This document shows positions 50,586-58,584 of a stretch of DNA of 64,000 nucleotides, piece by piece; within the stretch, counting starts at the first letter, position 1; each line of letters starts with the position of its first letter. The stretch covers positions 248,001 through 312,000 of the forward strand of contig CAMNAK010000002.1 of NCBI GenBank assembly GCA_946530965.1, in the 5' to 3' direction. Made by a program: the position numbers and the translations under genes. Origin of the DNA: an uncultured Candidatus Saccharibacteria bacterium (lineage in GTDB: Bacteria > Patescibacteriota > Saccharimonadia > Saccharimonadales > Saccharimonadaceae). Below the pieces are notes generated by a model, which was not told where the DNA came from, searched no databases, and worked only from the letters and a program-made list of their open reading frames with translations.

Positions 50586-52405
50586 AAAAGATAGTAATCT
50601 GTGCGGCGTCTCTACTATTAGTAAGCTTCGTGGCGAGTCCAATTTTTGCTGCCTCTGAAGAAGATTTAATTAAAAACGACGTCCTGCTTTACGATCCTGC
50701 CGTCTGCAATGTTGAGGATAGCTCGATTCGCTCGCATGCGATAGACGAGGAATTAATTGGCCTGTCTACACTCCAGAAAAAGTGGATCGACGAAAACCAT
50801 GGAATCGCACAAAATCTGTCTGTAGAATTTGGTATTCCTTGGGAAGCTGTGATGGCTCAGAGTATTGTAGAATCTACTGCTGGTACGAGCTATTTTGCTA
50901 CGATGCGCAACAACTTTTTTGGTCTCGGTGCTTATGACTCAAATCCGGACAATGCTTACTATTACGATAATCTAGAGGCTGGTTGGCGTGGTTATTTTGA
51001 ACTAATCCAGCAAAACTATAAAACCTATGGCGCCAATGGTGTCTTTACAAAAGAAACCATGACTGACCCGTATAAATATCTTGAGGCTATCAAGGCTGCT
51101 GGCTATGCGACGGATCCAAATTATGTCGCCAAGGTATCGAACTATATTGATTATGTCGTTGCGCGCTCTATGCAGCTTGGCTGGCTCAGTTCTGCGGAAC
51201 TAGCGGAAAGCAACGAGAGAATGAGTGAACATGCCAATCAGAATAGTCACTCAAAAGATAATGTTAACTATATTCAGAATACGGTTCTAAACAACGATTG
51301 CTCTTGCTCGGACAGCTCAAAATCCTCGGGTACTCGCTTTAATGATGGCTGGATTGTTGGCGATAGTGTAAATGGCTTCCATAGAGAAGAAGTCATGGGT
51401 ACGAGCAGGGAATACTCCCTAAAAGCTAGCGACTATGGCATGACTTTTAAAGCCTCGGACAAAACCAATGGCGAGAAAAAAGCATATAAAATTGTCGTGA
51501 GCACTATATCTCCAAAAGACAACAAAATTGGCGAAATTTCGAATTATAGTAAGCTTTACGATGGCTATTATCCGCATATTACGGTAGATCTGTTTTCTAA
51601 ACGCACGGCACAACACTTCCCGATTAACAAGTCTGCCGCCTACTCGAAAGATTCGAACCGTGATGGTGTGATTTATATTACTCTTGTCGGGGATTTTTCT
51701 GATAGCAGTGCATGGAATCTAGGCGATAATAATCTCTCCGCGCTCAATGATTATTCCTATGCTTCAAAGATTGTTCTAGGCGTTGCGGAGCAATATGGTA
51801 TTACGAAAGATAAAATCGAGACTACTAGCTCAAAGCTCCAAGAAATTGCCACGACTAACTTTAGTGACGAAATCGCTAAGACTTATAAGTGCATGACTGA
51901 AACTGCCAAAAAGTCTGGCCTAGAAGAGCGCGAAATGAAGCGAATCATTAAACACTACAATTCCTCCTCAGTATCTGCGGAAGATTGGAATTTGCCGCTC
52001 GGGACTAAAAATAACGACACGAGTCTCGTTGCCTACTTTGTTCAGCGCTTCACGAATCTTGGTAAAGTTGACCGTGATTGGGGTTTGCCGCGCGACGTAG
52101 CAAAGAAACTCTCTGATGATTATCCTCAATTTTCTACTGGTACAGAGGTAAAACCACTCGCAGTCTTTAGTGTTACGGATGACAGTATTAAGTGTGGAGA
52201 TTACTCCTGTGGTCATACAGGAATTGTGCTTGGCTTCAAGGATAATCTGGTCTATACAATCGAGGCGGACTATCCAAATACTTCAGCGAAGATCAAAAAG
52301 CACCCTATCTCATATTTTGAAAACAGTGCCAATGGTGTAACTTTTGTATATCTCGAGTCGGAAATTAACCAGGAAGAATTCAATGTGGGAAAACAAGGTA
52401 ACTAG
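50582..52405 (+). CDS. Secreted multi-domain cell-wall hydrolase-like protein (glucosaminidase plus two degenerate domains)
   Basis: 607 residues with a signal peptide (KKIVICAASLLLVSFVASPIFA). Residues about 60-205 are a GH73-type glucosaminidase: EFGIPWEAVMAQSIVESTAGTS and RNNFFGLGAYDSNP. The middle (about 255-420) resembles an amidase_2/PGRP fold (YPHITVDLF, QHFPINKSAAYS, VIYITLVGDFSD), but Tyr stands where the second zinc His is expected. The end (about 460-600) resembles CHAP (GHTGIVLGF), but Ser stands in the place of the catalytic Cys (DTSLVAYFVQRF). Only the first domain is likely active; the others may bind wall. It is in an operon with the PEGA gene. Confidence 0.78.
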   Translation: MKKIVICAASLLLVSFVASPIFAASEEDLIKNDVLLYDPAVCNVEDSSIRSHAIDEELIGLSTLQKKWIDENHGIAQNLSVEFGIPWEAVMAQSIVESTAGTSYFATMRNNFFGLGAYDSNPDNAYYYDNLEAGWRGYFELIQQNYKTYGANGVFTKETMTDPYKYLEAIKAAGYATDPNYVAKVSNYIDYVVARSMQLGWLSSAELAESNERMSEHANQNSHSKDNVNYIQNTVLNNDCSCSDSSKSSGTRFNDGWIVGDSVNGFHREEVMGTSREYSLKASDYGMTFKASDKTNGEKKAYKIVVSTISPKDNKIGEISNYSKLYDGYYPHITVDLFSKRTAQHFPINKSAAYSKDSNRDGVIYITLVGDFSDSSAWNLGDNNLSALNDYSYASKIVLGVAEQYGITKDKIETTSSKLQEIATTNFSDEIAKTYKCMTETAKKSGLEEREMKRIIKHYNSSSVSAEDWNLPLGTKNNDTSLVAYFVQRFTNLGKVDRDWGLPRDVAKKLSDDYPQFSTGTEVKPLAVFSVTDDSIKCGDYSCGHTGIVLGFKDNLVYTIEADYPNTSAKIKKHPISYFENSANGVTFVYLESEINQEEFNVGKQGN

Positions 52406-53501
52406 TTCTAAACAGCCGGTAAAAAAGACTTCGGAAGAGAAGCAGGCGAAGGCCGAAGGAGAAAAGAAGCCTCATTTTGCGATGCCTCGCAAACTTAAAA
52501 AGATAATTACTATCTTCTGTGTATTTTTGATTGTCTCCTGTCTATTTGCTGGTATTGTCTCGAATTTTAATTTCAAGAAGCTGAACGTCGAAGGTTTTAA
52601 TGGCGAGTTGCGTAATATCTCTTCTTCGTCTCAGGCACTCGCTCAGCAAGAGATTAATAAAATTGTTCTTCTAAACACTGGTAACAAGAATACGAAAGCT
52701 ACCTTCACTGTGCGCGAGAAAAAGGATGGCGAATATGTTTACCGAACGGATGACGAAACCAAGCAGGGCTACGCTAGCTTCTATATTGATAGCGAAGATT
52801 TGCAGCTATCTCTTCTCGTTCAAACTCAGTGGGCGATCGGCTTCTTTACGGAAGAAGCTGGCGGTACTCCTGCACGCGTAAGTTGTGCCGAAAAAGAGCA
52901 TAGTAAATATCCTGAATCTACTTGTGTAGACATTATTTCGGATAGTTATTTGTGGGGAACGAATATTCTAGATAACTTCGCTCTGCTAAAGGCGGAAAAA
53001 TATGGCAGCCTAAACGATGCGAATCTTTCGGCTCTTAGAGAAACGCTTAAAAACTATCTAAAGAAATTTGAAAACAATCTGGATTCGATTATGACTATGC
53101 CTCGCTCCATTGTTAAAAACGGCAATAACGTTTCCGCAATTATTGAGACGAACAACGGAAAGAACTATCAACTCGTAATCGAAAATGTAGATAAAGAAAT
53201 AACAATCGTCTTGAAATCTGACGGTAATGAGCTTCTTCGTTATGATTCAAGCAAGATAAAAACCGCTTCACGCCACTTCTTGTTGCTCAAGAATTATCTT
53301 CCTGCTGAGATTGAATTAGATGACGGAACTGCTATTGCGATTCGTTTTGCGGGTGGCAAAAAGTTGAATGCAAACGTCGAAAACTGCGCCCTAGAAAAAG
53401 ATACAGACATGGCGAAAAAGCATATTAATGAATGGATAAAACTGCAAGGGTTTAATCCTGAAGATTTTGAAATTAACGTTATAAAACACTGCGAAAAATA
53501 A
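52383..53501 (+). CDS. Membrane protein sharing a C-terminal motif with the PEGA protein
   Basis: About 372 residues from ATG 52383, which has an AGGAAG ribosome site; the listed start at 52344 is deep inside the upstream gene. A Lys/Glu-rich cytoplasmic start is followed by one membrane segment (IITIFCVFLIVSCLFAGIVSNF) and an external domain with a few Cys. The end (CALEKDTDM.KK, LQGFNPEDFEI) matches the end of the product of 49944. No known family. It overlaps the hydrolase gene by 23 bases, so it is the third gene of this envelope operon. Confidence 0.7.
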   Translation: MWENKVTSSKQPVKKTSEEKQAKAEGEKKPHFAMPRKLKKIITIFCVFLIVSCLFAGIVSNFNFKKLNVEGFNGELRNISSSSQALAQQEINKIVLLNTGNKNTKATFTVREKKDGEYVYRTDDETKQGYASFYIDSEDLQLSLLVQTQWAIGFFTEEAGGTPARVSCAEKEHSKYPESTCVDIISDSYLWGTNILDNFALLKAEKYGSLNDANLSALRETLKNYLKKFENNLDSIMTMPRSIVKNGNNVSAIIETNNGKNYQLVIENVDKEITIVLKSDGNELLRYDSSKIKTASRHFLLLKNYLPAEIELDDGTAIAIRFAGGKKLNANVENCALEKDTDMAKKHINEWIKLQGFNPEDFEINVIKHCEK

Positions 53502-53534
53502 GCATTGTCTAAGTGATAAAACTGGACTGGATGG

Positions 53535-53546
53535 TATAATAAGAAC
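53535..53546 (+). promoter_or_regulatory. murJ -10 with leaderless spacing
   Basis: TATAAT, AAGAAC, ATG. Confidence 0.7.
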
Positions 53547-55211
53547 ATGCCGCGAAGAAAGAACTATGTACGCTCAGCAGTTTCTGCTGCTAACATGAAA
53601 TTGTCGGTCAAAGCCGCATCTTTGGTTCTTGCTTCGTCTACTTTGGTTTCTGCGCTTCTCGGTATTTTCCGTGATCGCTGGCTAAACTCTATGTATTACG
53701 ACACCTACCCGGAAGGTCTCGATGCTTATACGGCGGCTTTTACGGTACCAGATTTTTTGTACTTCGTTATTACATCTGGTGCTCTTTCCGTGACATTTAT
53801 TCCTATTCTTAACGAACGCTTGGTTGCGAAGAATAGAAAATCTGCCTGGGAGCTCAGCTCCAGTACGCTAAACTTCTTGGCGCTTCTTTGCTGCGTTGCT
53901 TCGATTTTTATCATGATTTTTGCCGACCCTCTAGTTCGCTATGTTGTTGCCCCGGGTCTTAATGAATCCTCGATGTCACTCGCAATCAACATGATGCGCG
54001 TGATCGCAATTAATCCATTCCTGTTCTCAATCACTACTGTTCTAAACAGTATGCAGCAGGCAGTCGGCCGTTTTGTCTTCTGTGCTGCCGCTCCAGCTCT
54101 CTATAACATCGGTATTATTGTTGGTATCCTGAGCTTTACGAAGGGTATTAATATCTTTGGTATTCAAATTTTCGAAGGTGGCATCATGGGCGTCGCAATC
54201 GGCGTTGTCTTTGGTGCTTTGCTTCAGCTCATCGTTAGTGTGATTGGCCTCATTGGCCTGGGCTTTGATTACAACTTCAAGATTTCGTGGAAGAATCGCG
54301 GTTTTAGGACCGTATTAAAGCTCCTTCCAACTCGTTCTCTTGACCAGGGTATCGACTACGTTACTGGTATCGTAAATACTAACCTTGCTTCTCATATGGG
54401 CGAGCAGTCGATCCGTGCCTATCAACAGGCTTCGAGTCTCCAGCTTATGCCAGTAAACCTAATTGGCGTCGCTATTTCTACTGCCTATTTCTCGAAGCTT
54501 AGCGAGGATGCTGCGAAGGGAAAGAGCAGCAAAGATAACTCGGCCTTTATTGAGACTTTCTGTAAGGCACTCCGTTCTATTGTTTGGATTGCGATGCCTA
54601 TCGCGGTGCTTGTATTCTTTGAACGTGGCTACGTTGTAAACTTTATCAAGAACGGTGGTGATCCAAAGATTGCTAGTGTCTTAGGTTCCTTTGTCTTAGC
54701 AATTTTCTGCCAGTCTGTATTTCATATTGCTTCGCGCGGCTTCTATGCACGCCAAGATGCAAAAACTCCGTTTATTATTTCCGTTGTCGCCTTCGTATTC
54801 TGGCTAATCGTGGTGTTTGCTTTGAATGCTCTTGGCTTTGGTCCAGATGGCTTGGCTTACGCTGTCTCGCTCTCGGCATTGTTCGAGGTTACGGTTCTTC
54901 TAATCTTCCAGAATAAGGCTCTAGATAAAAAGATCTTCACGCCAAAACTTTGGGGTGCTCTTGCTAGGATGTTGCTCGCCGCAGCTTGTACTGGTGTAGT
55001 CTGCTATATTATGACTCGTCTACTACCACTCCGTCAGGCAGATAACTCCTTCCTCGAAACCTTCCCGAAGTTCTGCGTTATCTCTTTCGTAAGCGTTGTG
55101 GCTTATGTGATTGTCTGCACTATCCTTCGCCTTGAAGAAGTTAAGCCTGTCTATGCTGGACTAAAGAAAATCCTATTTAGTAACAATATTTTCAAGAGTC
55201 AGAAGAAATAG
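53547..55211 (+). CDS. murJ: Lipid II flippase MurJ (MATE/MVF family)
   Basis: Moves lipid II, the peptidoglycan precursor, across the membrane. 554 residues with about 14 membrane segments. The family N-terminus AASLVLASSTLVSALLGIFRDRWL is present, followed by AYTAAFTVPDFLYFVITSGALSVTFIPILNE and SLQLMPVNLIGVAISTAYFSKLSE in the second half. The basic N-terminal 15 residues are cytoplasmic. It has its own leaderless promoter and a terminator. With murA in the same window it shows that the cell makes its own wall. Confidence 0.95.
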   Translation: MPRRKNYVRSAVSAANMKLSVKAASLVLASSTLVSALLGIFRDRWLNSMYYDTYPEGLDAYTAAFTVPDFLYFVITSGALSVTFIPILNERLVAKNRKSAWELSSSTLNFLALLCCVASIFIMIFADPLVRYVVAPGLNESSMSLAINMMRVIAINPFLFSITTVLNSMQQAVGRFVFCAAAPALYNIGIIVGILSFTKGINIFGIQIFEGGIMGVAIGVVFGALLQLIVSVIGLIGLGFDYNFKISWKNRGFRTVLKLLPTRSLDQGIDYVTGIVNTNLASHMGEQSIRAYQQASSLQLMPVNLIGVAISTAYFSKLSEDAAKGKSSKDNSAFIETFCKALRSIVWIAMPIAVLVFFERGYVVNFIKNGGDPKIASVLGSFVLAIFCQSVFHIASRGFYARQDAKTPFIISVVAFVFWLIVVFALNALGFGPDGLAYAVSLSALFEVTVLLIFQNKALDKKIFTPKLWGALARMLLAAACTGVVCYIMTRLLPLRQADNSFLETFPKFCVISFVSVVAYVIVCTILRLEEVKPVYAGLKKILFSNNIFKSQKK

Positions 55212-55231
55212 AGAATAATAAAACCAACAAA

Positions 55232-55257
55232 AAGCCCGCTTATGAAGCGGGATTTTT
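55232..55257. terminator. Bidirectional terminator between murJ and the galU operon
   Basis: CCCGCTT-ATG-AAGCGGG followed by ATTTTT; AAAAA lies on the other side. Confidence 0.87.
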
Positions 55258-55266
55258 GTAATCTAA

Positions 55267-55560
55267 TTATTCTTCGGATTTATCTTCGGATTTCTTTTTG
55301 AAATCTTCGATTTTGTCCTTGGCTGCGTCTTTGAGCTTTTCTGCTTGCTCGCCAACCTTCTTGCCGGCTTCCCGACCTTTCTTGATGGCTTTCTTGCCGC
55401 CTTCTTTAAGGTCTTTTCTGGTTTCTTTGCCAGATTTTGGAGCTAGTAGTACGCCAGCGATTGCACCAGCGGCGGCGCCTAGGATTGCACCAAGAGCGAA
55501 TTTGCCACCTTTGCCTTTGCAGCTGCAATCGTTGCAGTCACAGTTATCGCAATTACTCAT
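55267..55560 (-). CDS. YtxH-like small membrane protein
   Basis: 97 residues. A Cys/Asp-rich start with five Cys (NCDNCDCNDCSCKGKGG), possibly metal-binding, is followed by the YtxH glycine-rich membrane helix (GAILGAAAGAIAGVLLAPKSGKETRKDL). A long amphipathic Lys/Glu helix follows, as in YtxH and LEA-like proteins. The Cys cluster is unusual for YtxH. It overlaps the upstream gene by eight bases and is the last gene of the galU operon. Confidence 0.8.
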   Translation of the reverse strand: MSNCDNCDCNDCSCKGKGGKFALGAILGAAAGAIAGVLLAPKSGKETRKDLKEGGKKAIKKGREAGKKVGEQAEKLKDAAKDKIEDFKKKSEDKSEE

Positions 55561-55876
55561 CTTTATCCTCGCTTTCTTTGGAAGACTTGCCTTCCTTAGA
55601 GCTTATCTTCTTAGCAGAGTTGCGCTTTTTGCGTGCACTCTGCTTGTCCATGTAGTTGTCTACAAAATAACGAACTAAACCACCCACTGTTGTGAAATCG
55701 CGTACATTCTCCGCGATATCTCCAGCGGTTTCGGCAATATTCTGGCCTTGTAGCATGATTTTCTTGGCTTCTTTTGTGACTCCGATAAGTGCAATAACAA
55801 GCACGATTCCGAGAACTAAGAAGATAAATAGGGCTACAGACAAGAAGATTACCAATATCCAGGCTGGTGCTTCCAT
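55553..55876 (-). CDS. DUF948-like single-pass membrane protein
   Basis: 107 residues: an N-terminal membrane segment (ILVIFLSVALFIFLVLGIVLVIALI), an amphipathic helix (KKIMLQGQNIAETAGDIAENVRDF) and a Lys/Ser/Glu tail. In Firmicutes a DUF948 protein (YtxG) precedes YtxH in general-stress operons; the order here is the same. A GGAGG ribosome site lies inside the end of galU. Its function is unknown. Confidence 0.68.
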   Translation of the reverse strand: MEAPAWILVIFLSVALFIFLVLGIVLVIALIGVTKEAKKIMLQGQNIAETAGDIAENVRDFTTVGGLVRYFVDNYMDKQSARKKRNSAKKISSKEGKSSKESEDKDE

Positions 55877-55877
55877 A

Positions 55878-56726
55878 TTACTGGTTTTCCTCCATGCTCA
55901 TGAATTCCTGGTAAGCCTTGTAGAAGTTTGCTGGATCACCAGTAGTTAGCCATTTACCCTTGCTCTTTGTGATGATAACGTCGCCGTCCTTGGTTAGGCG
56001 GGTAATAGCATCGACTGTCCAGAGTTCGTTGTCTAGGCCAGTGTTACTAGGAACAAGATACTTAAAGATATCTGGTGTAAGTAGGTAACGACCATAGGAA
56101 GTTAGATTTGATGGAGAATCTGCTGGAGTTGCTGGCTTTTCGACAATATGGTCGAGAGTCATCTTTTCCTTGTCTGCTAGAGCAATCATGCCATACTTCT
56201 TCCAAGTTTCTTCTGGCATTTCCTGAGCAGTAATGATTGCCTTTGCTTCTGGATTTACCTTGTAGGCTTCGAGAAGAGTCTTTACGTCGCCTTCACCGAA
56301 TACTAGATCGTCGCTATATAGAGCGACGAAAGCTTCGTCTTCGTTTAGGTATGGCTTTGCGCTTACGATTGGGGAACCGTTACCGTAAGGAAGGCTCTGG
56401 TCCTGCTCGATAACTGTAACGTCTGCCATGTCAAGAACTGCTTTGACGCTTTCGAAGCGATCAGATTTGCCCTGAGAAGCAAGCTGTTTTTCGATCTTTT
56501 CTACTGGATTGTTGAAGTAATCTTCGTAGATTGGCTTACCTTCAGGTGTAGCAACGATAATAATTTGCGTAATGCCAGCTGCGACACATTCTTCGACGAC
56601 GTGCTGCATGATCGGTTTTGGACCAAGTGGAAGCATAGCTTTTGGCACAGTCTTAGTAATTGGTAGGAAGCGGCTAGCAAAGCCTGCATCTGTAATTACT
56701 GCTTTGGTTGGCATTTTGTAGGACAT
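55878..56726 (-). CDS. galU: UTP-glucose-1-phosphate uridylyltransferase-like nucleotidyltransferase
   Basis: 282 residues, a Rossmann-type nucleotidyltransferase that should make UDP-glucose from UTP and glucose-1-phosphate for glycolipids and wall polymers. The N-terminus AVITDAGFASRFLPITKTVPKAMLPLGPKPIM corresponds to the usual GxGTRxLPxTKxxPKEMLP, but with changes in the glycine loop and Ala for Glu. FVALYSDDLVF is the metal-binding Asp region and IVEKPATPADSPSN the sugar-binding part. The changes could mean an altered substrate. AAGGAG precedes the ATG. Confidence 0.85.
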   Translation of the reverse strand: MSYKMPTKAVITDAGFASRFLPITKTVPKAMLPLGPKPIMQHVVEECVAAGITQIIIVATPEGKPIYEDYFNNPVEKIEKQLASQGKSDRFESVKAVLDMADVTVIEQDQSLPYGNGSPIVSAKPYLNEDEAFVALYSDDLVFGEGDVKTLLEAYKVNPEAKAIITAQEMPEETWKKYGMIALADKEKMTLDHIVEKPATPADSPSNLTSYGRYLLTPDIFKYLVPSNTGLDNELWTVDAITRLTKDGDVIITKSKGKWLTTGDPANFYKAYQEFMSMEENQ

Positions 56727-56743
56727 ATTTTCTCCTTTTATCT

Positions 56744-58162
56744 TTACGATAACTTCTTTTGAATTAACTTATTTACGGCGCCAGGGTTTGCCTTGCCCTT
56801 TGACTTCTTCATAACTTGTCCCACTAAGAAGCCAATCGCCTTCATTTCACCGTTTCGGACGTCTTCTGCTGCCTTCTGGCATTCAGGGGCGGCCAAAACT
56901 TCGTCAATAATTTGCTCTAGCGCACCCTCGTCGTTTTCCTGCAAGAGATTCATTTCCTTAGCAAGCGCGTGTGGTGTCTTACTAGTGTTTTTCTTATTAT
57001 ACAACTGAATGAAGACTTCTTTACCAGCAGTTGAAGAAAGTTCGCTTTTTTCTACCATTTCGGATAGCTCGGCAAGCTCGGCTGCGGTTGCTAGAGAGAA
57101 ATCTTTATCTAGGTTTTCTTCGGCAAGAAGAACACCAGAGAACCAGTGAGCGACGCGTGGTGCAAGCTTGATATTTTCTTCACAAACTTCGGCTAGACGG
57201 CCAGCAAGAAGTGGATAGTTAAGGATCGCTTCACGCTCGCTGTTGTCGAGCTTGAGTGGCTCAAACTTTTCGCGATAAAAATCTGGCATTGCTGGCATTT
57301 CGCTAGCAACTTTGTCTACGTATTCCTGAGTCAAAACAACTGGTGGAATATCTGGTTCTGGCATATAGCGATAATCTGCTGCGCCTTCCTTGCTGCGCTG
57401 TCCGGTAGTCTTGCCGGTAGCATCATTCCAACCACGGGTTTCCTGAACGACTTTCTCGCCCTTTTCGAGCAATGCAATCTGGCGAGCGGCTTCATATTCG
57501 ATTGCGCGCTCGACACTGCGGAACGAGTTGAGGTTCTTAACCTCAGTTTTGGTACCAAGTTCATCGGTCTTGGAAACGGAGGTGTTGACATCAAAGCGCA
57601 TATTTCCCTGATAGAGATCGCCGTTAGTTACGCCAGCATAAATCATGAGGCGATGAAGCTCTTCGGCGTAAGCACGTGCTTGCGCAGCAGAATGAATATC
57701 TGCCTCAGAAACAATCTCGATAAGTGGAGTACCGGCACGGTTTAAATCAACGAGAGAATAATCGTCGAAGTGAGTTAGCTTACCAGCATCACCTTCGAGG
57801 TGGGCGTGGTTAATGCGAACATCATCAAAACCCTGAAGATGGATTACGCCTGCGCCAATAATTGGCTTGTACATCTGAGTAATCTGGTAGCCAGCAGGGG
57901 AATCTGGATAGAAATAATGTTTGCGATCAAAGCGGCTTTCTAGACCAATCTTACAATTCATCGCAAGACCAGCCTGGACGGCTTTGTGGACAGCTTCTTT
58001 GTTAAGGACTGGAAGCATGCCAGGAAGTGCGTAGTCGAATGGGCTAACGCAGCTGTTTGGTTCTTTGTCTACGGCATCATTATCTACGGCGCTAAAAAGT
58101 TTTGTCTTAGTATTTAGCTGAACGTGACATTCGATACCGACAGTAATCTTATATTCACTCAT
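56744..58162 (-). CDS. gatB: Asp/Glu-tRNA amidotransferase subunit B
   Basis: Binds misacylated Glu-tRNA(Gln) or Asp-tRNA(Asn) and activates it with ATP before amidation, giving Gln-tRNA or Asn-tRNA. The N-terminal core has VGIECHVQLNTKTKLFS, LPGMLPVLN, RKHYFYPDSPAGYQITQ and YMPEPDIPP; the C-terminal helical tail ends with KGKANPGAVNKLIQKKL. The length of 472 is normal. It is the last gene of gatC-gatA-HEPN-like-gatB, and its ATG overlaps the stop of the preceding gene. Confidence 0.97.
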   Translation of the reverse strand: MSEYKITVGIECHVQLNTKTKLFSAVDNDAVDKEPNSCVSPFDYALPGMLPVLNKEAVHKAVQAGLAMNCKIGLESRFDRKHYFYPDSPAGYQITQMYKPIIGAGVIHLQGFDDVRINHAHLEGDAGKLTHFDDYSLVDLNRAGTPLIEIVSEADIHSAAQARAYAEELHRLMIYAGVTNGDLYQGNMRFDVNTSVSKTDELGTKTEVKNLNSFRSVERAIEYEAARQIALLEKGEKVVQETRGWNDATGKTTGQRSKEGAADYRYMPEPDIPPVVLTQEYVDKVASEMPAMPDFYREKFEPLKLDNSEREAILNYPLLAGRLAEVCEENIKLAPRVAHWFSGVLLAEENLDKDFSLATAAELAELSEMVEKSELSSTAGKEVFIQLYNKKNTSKTPHALAKEMNLLQENDEGALEQIIDEVLAAPECQKAAEDVRNGEMKAIGFLVGQVMKKSKGKANPGAVNKLIQKKLS

Positions 58163-58584
58163 TAAATAGCTCCTAAATCTTTTAAGGCCTGTTTGTAGGT
58201 TTCGAGTGCGTGCGAAGCTTGAGCGTAGGTTGGCTCAAAATCTGGTTCGTGTGCGATCTCGTTGCGTAGTTTGTGTGCGTGCCAGACGGCATTGAGCTGG
58301 CTAAATTTAGCTTTGCCAACTTTTTTCAATCTGTCGCCCATTGTACGACCAGAAGCACCAGTCTCGATAAGAGCGCGATCAAGGAGCTTGTCTCCGTTAA
58401 TAATCGCCATGGCGCAGCTGCTTGGATTGTCTTTCTGCAGAGAATTCTGGATTCTTAGGAAATCGATCTGATACTGTTCTTTGTCTAGCTTTGGGCTACG
58501 CTTCTTTGTAAGCTGGATTGTAATAAATAGCAAAATTGCTACAACAAGCACTGCGACTAGAAAGATTAGTGGGGTGTTGTTCAT
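58162..58584 (-). CDS. Membrane-anchored HEPN-like protein inside the gat operon
   Basis: 140 residues. One N-terminal membrane segment (LIFLVAVLVVAILLFITIQL, 6-25) is followed by a helical cytoplasmic domain of about 110 residues. This domain contains KLRNEIAHEPDFEP, which fits the HEPN RX4-6H motif (Arg107, Asn108, His112) found in many RNA-cutting toxins and stress RNases, though non-catalytic HEPN domains also exist. The gene overlaps both gatA and gatB by one base (TAATG), so it is made in step with the amidotransferase. The assignment rests on the motif and helical pattern only. Confidence 0.6.
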   Translation of the reverse strand: MNNTPLIFLVAVLVVAILLFITIQLTKKRSPKLDKEQYQIDFLRIQNSLQKDNPSSCAMAIINGDKLLDRALIETGASGRTMGDRLKKVGKAKFSQLNAVWHAHKLRNEIAHEPDFEPTYAQASHALETYKQALKDLGAI

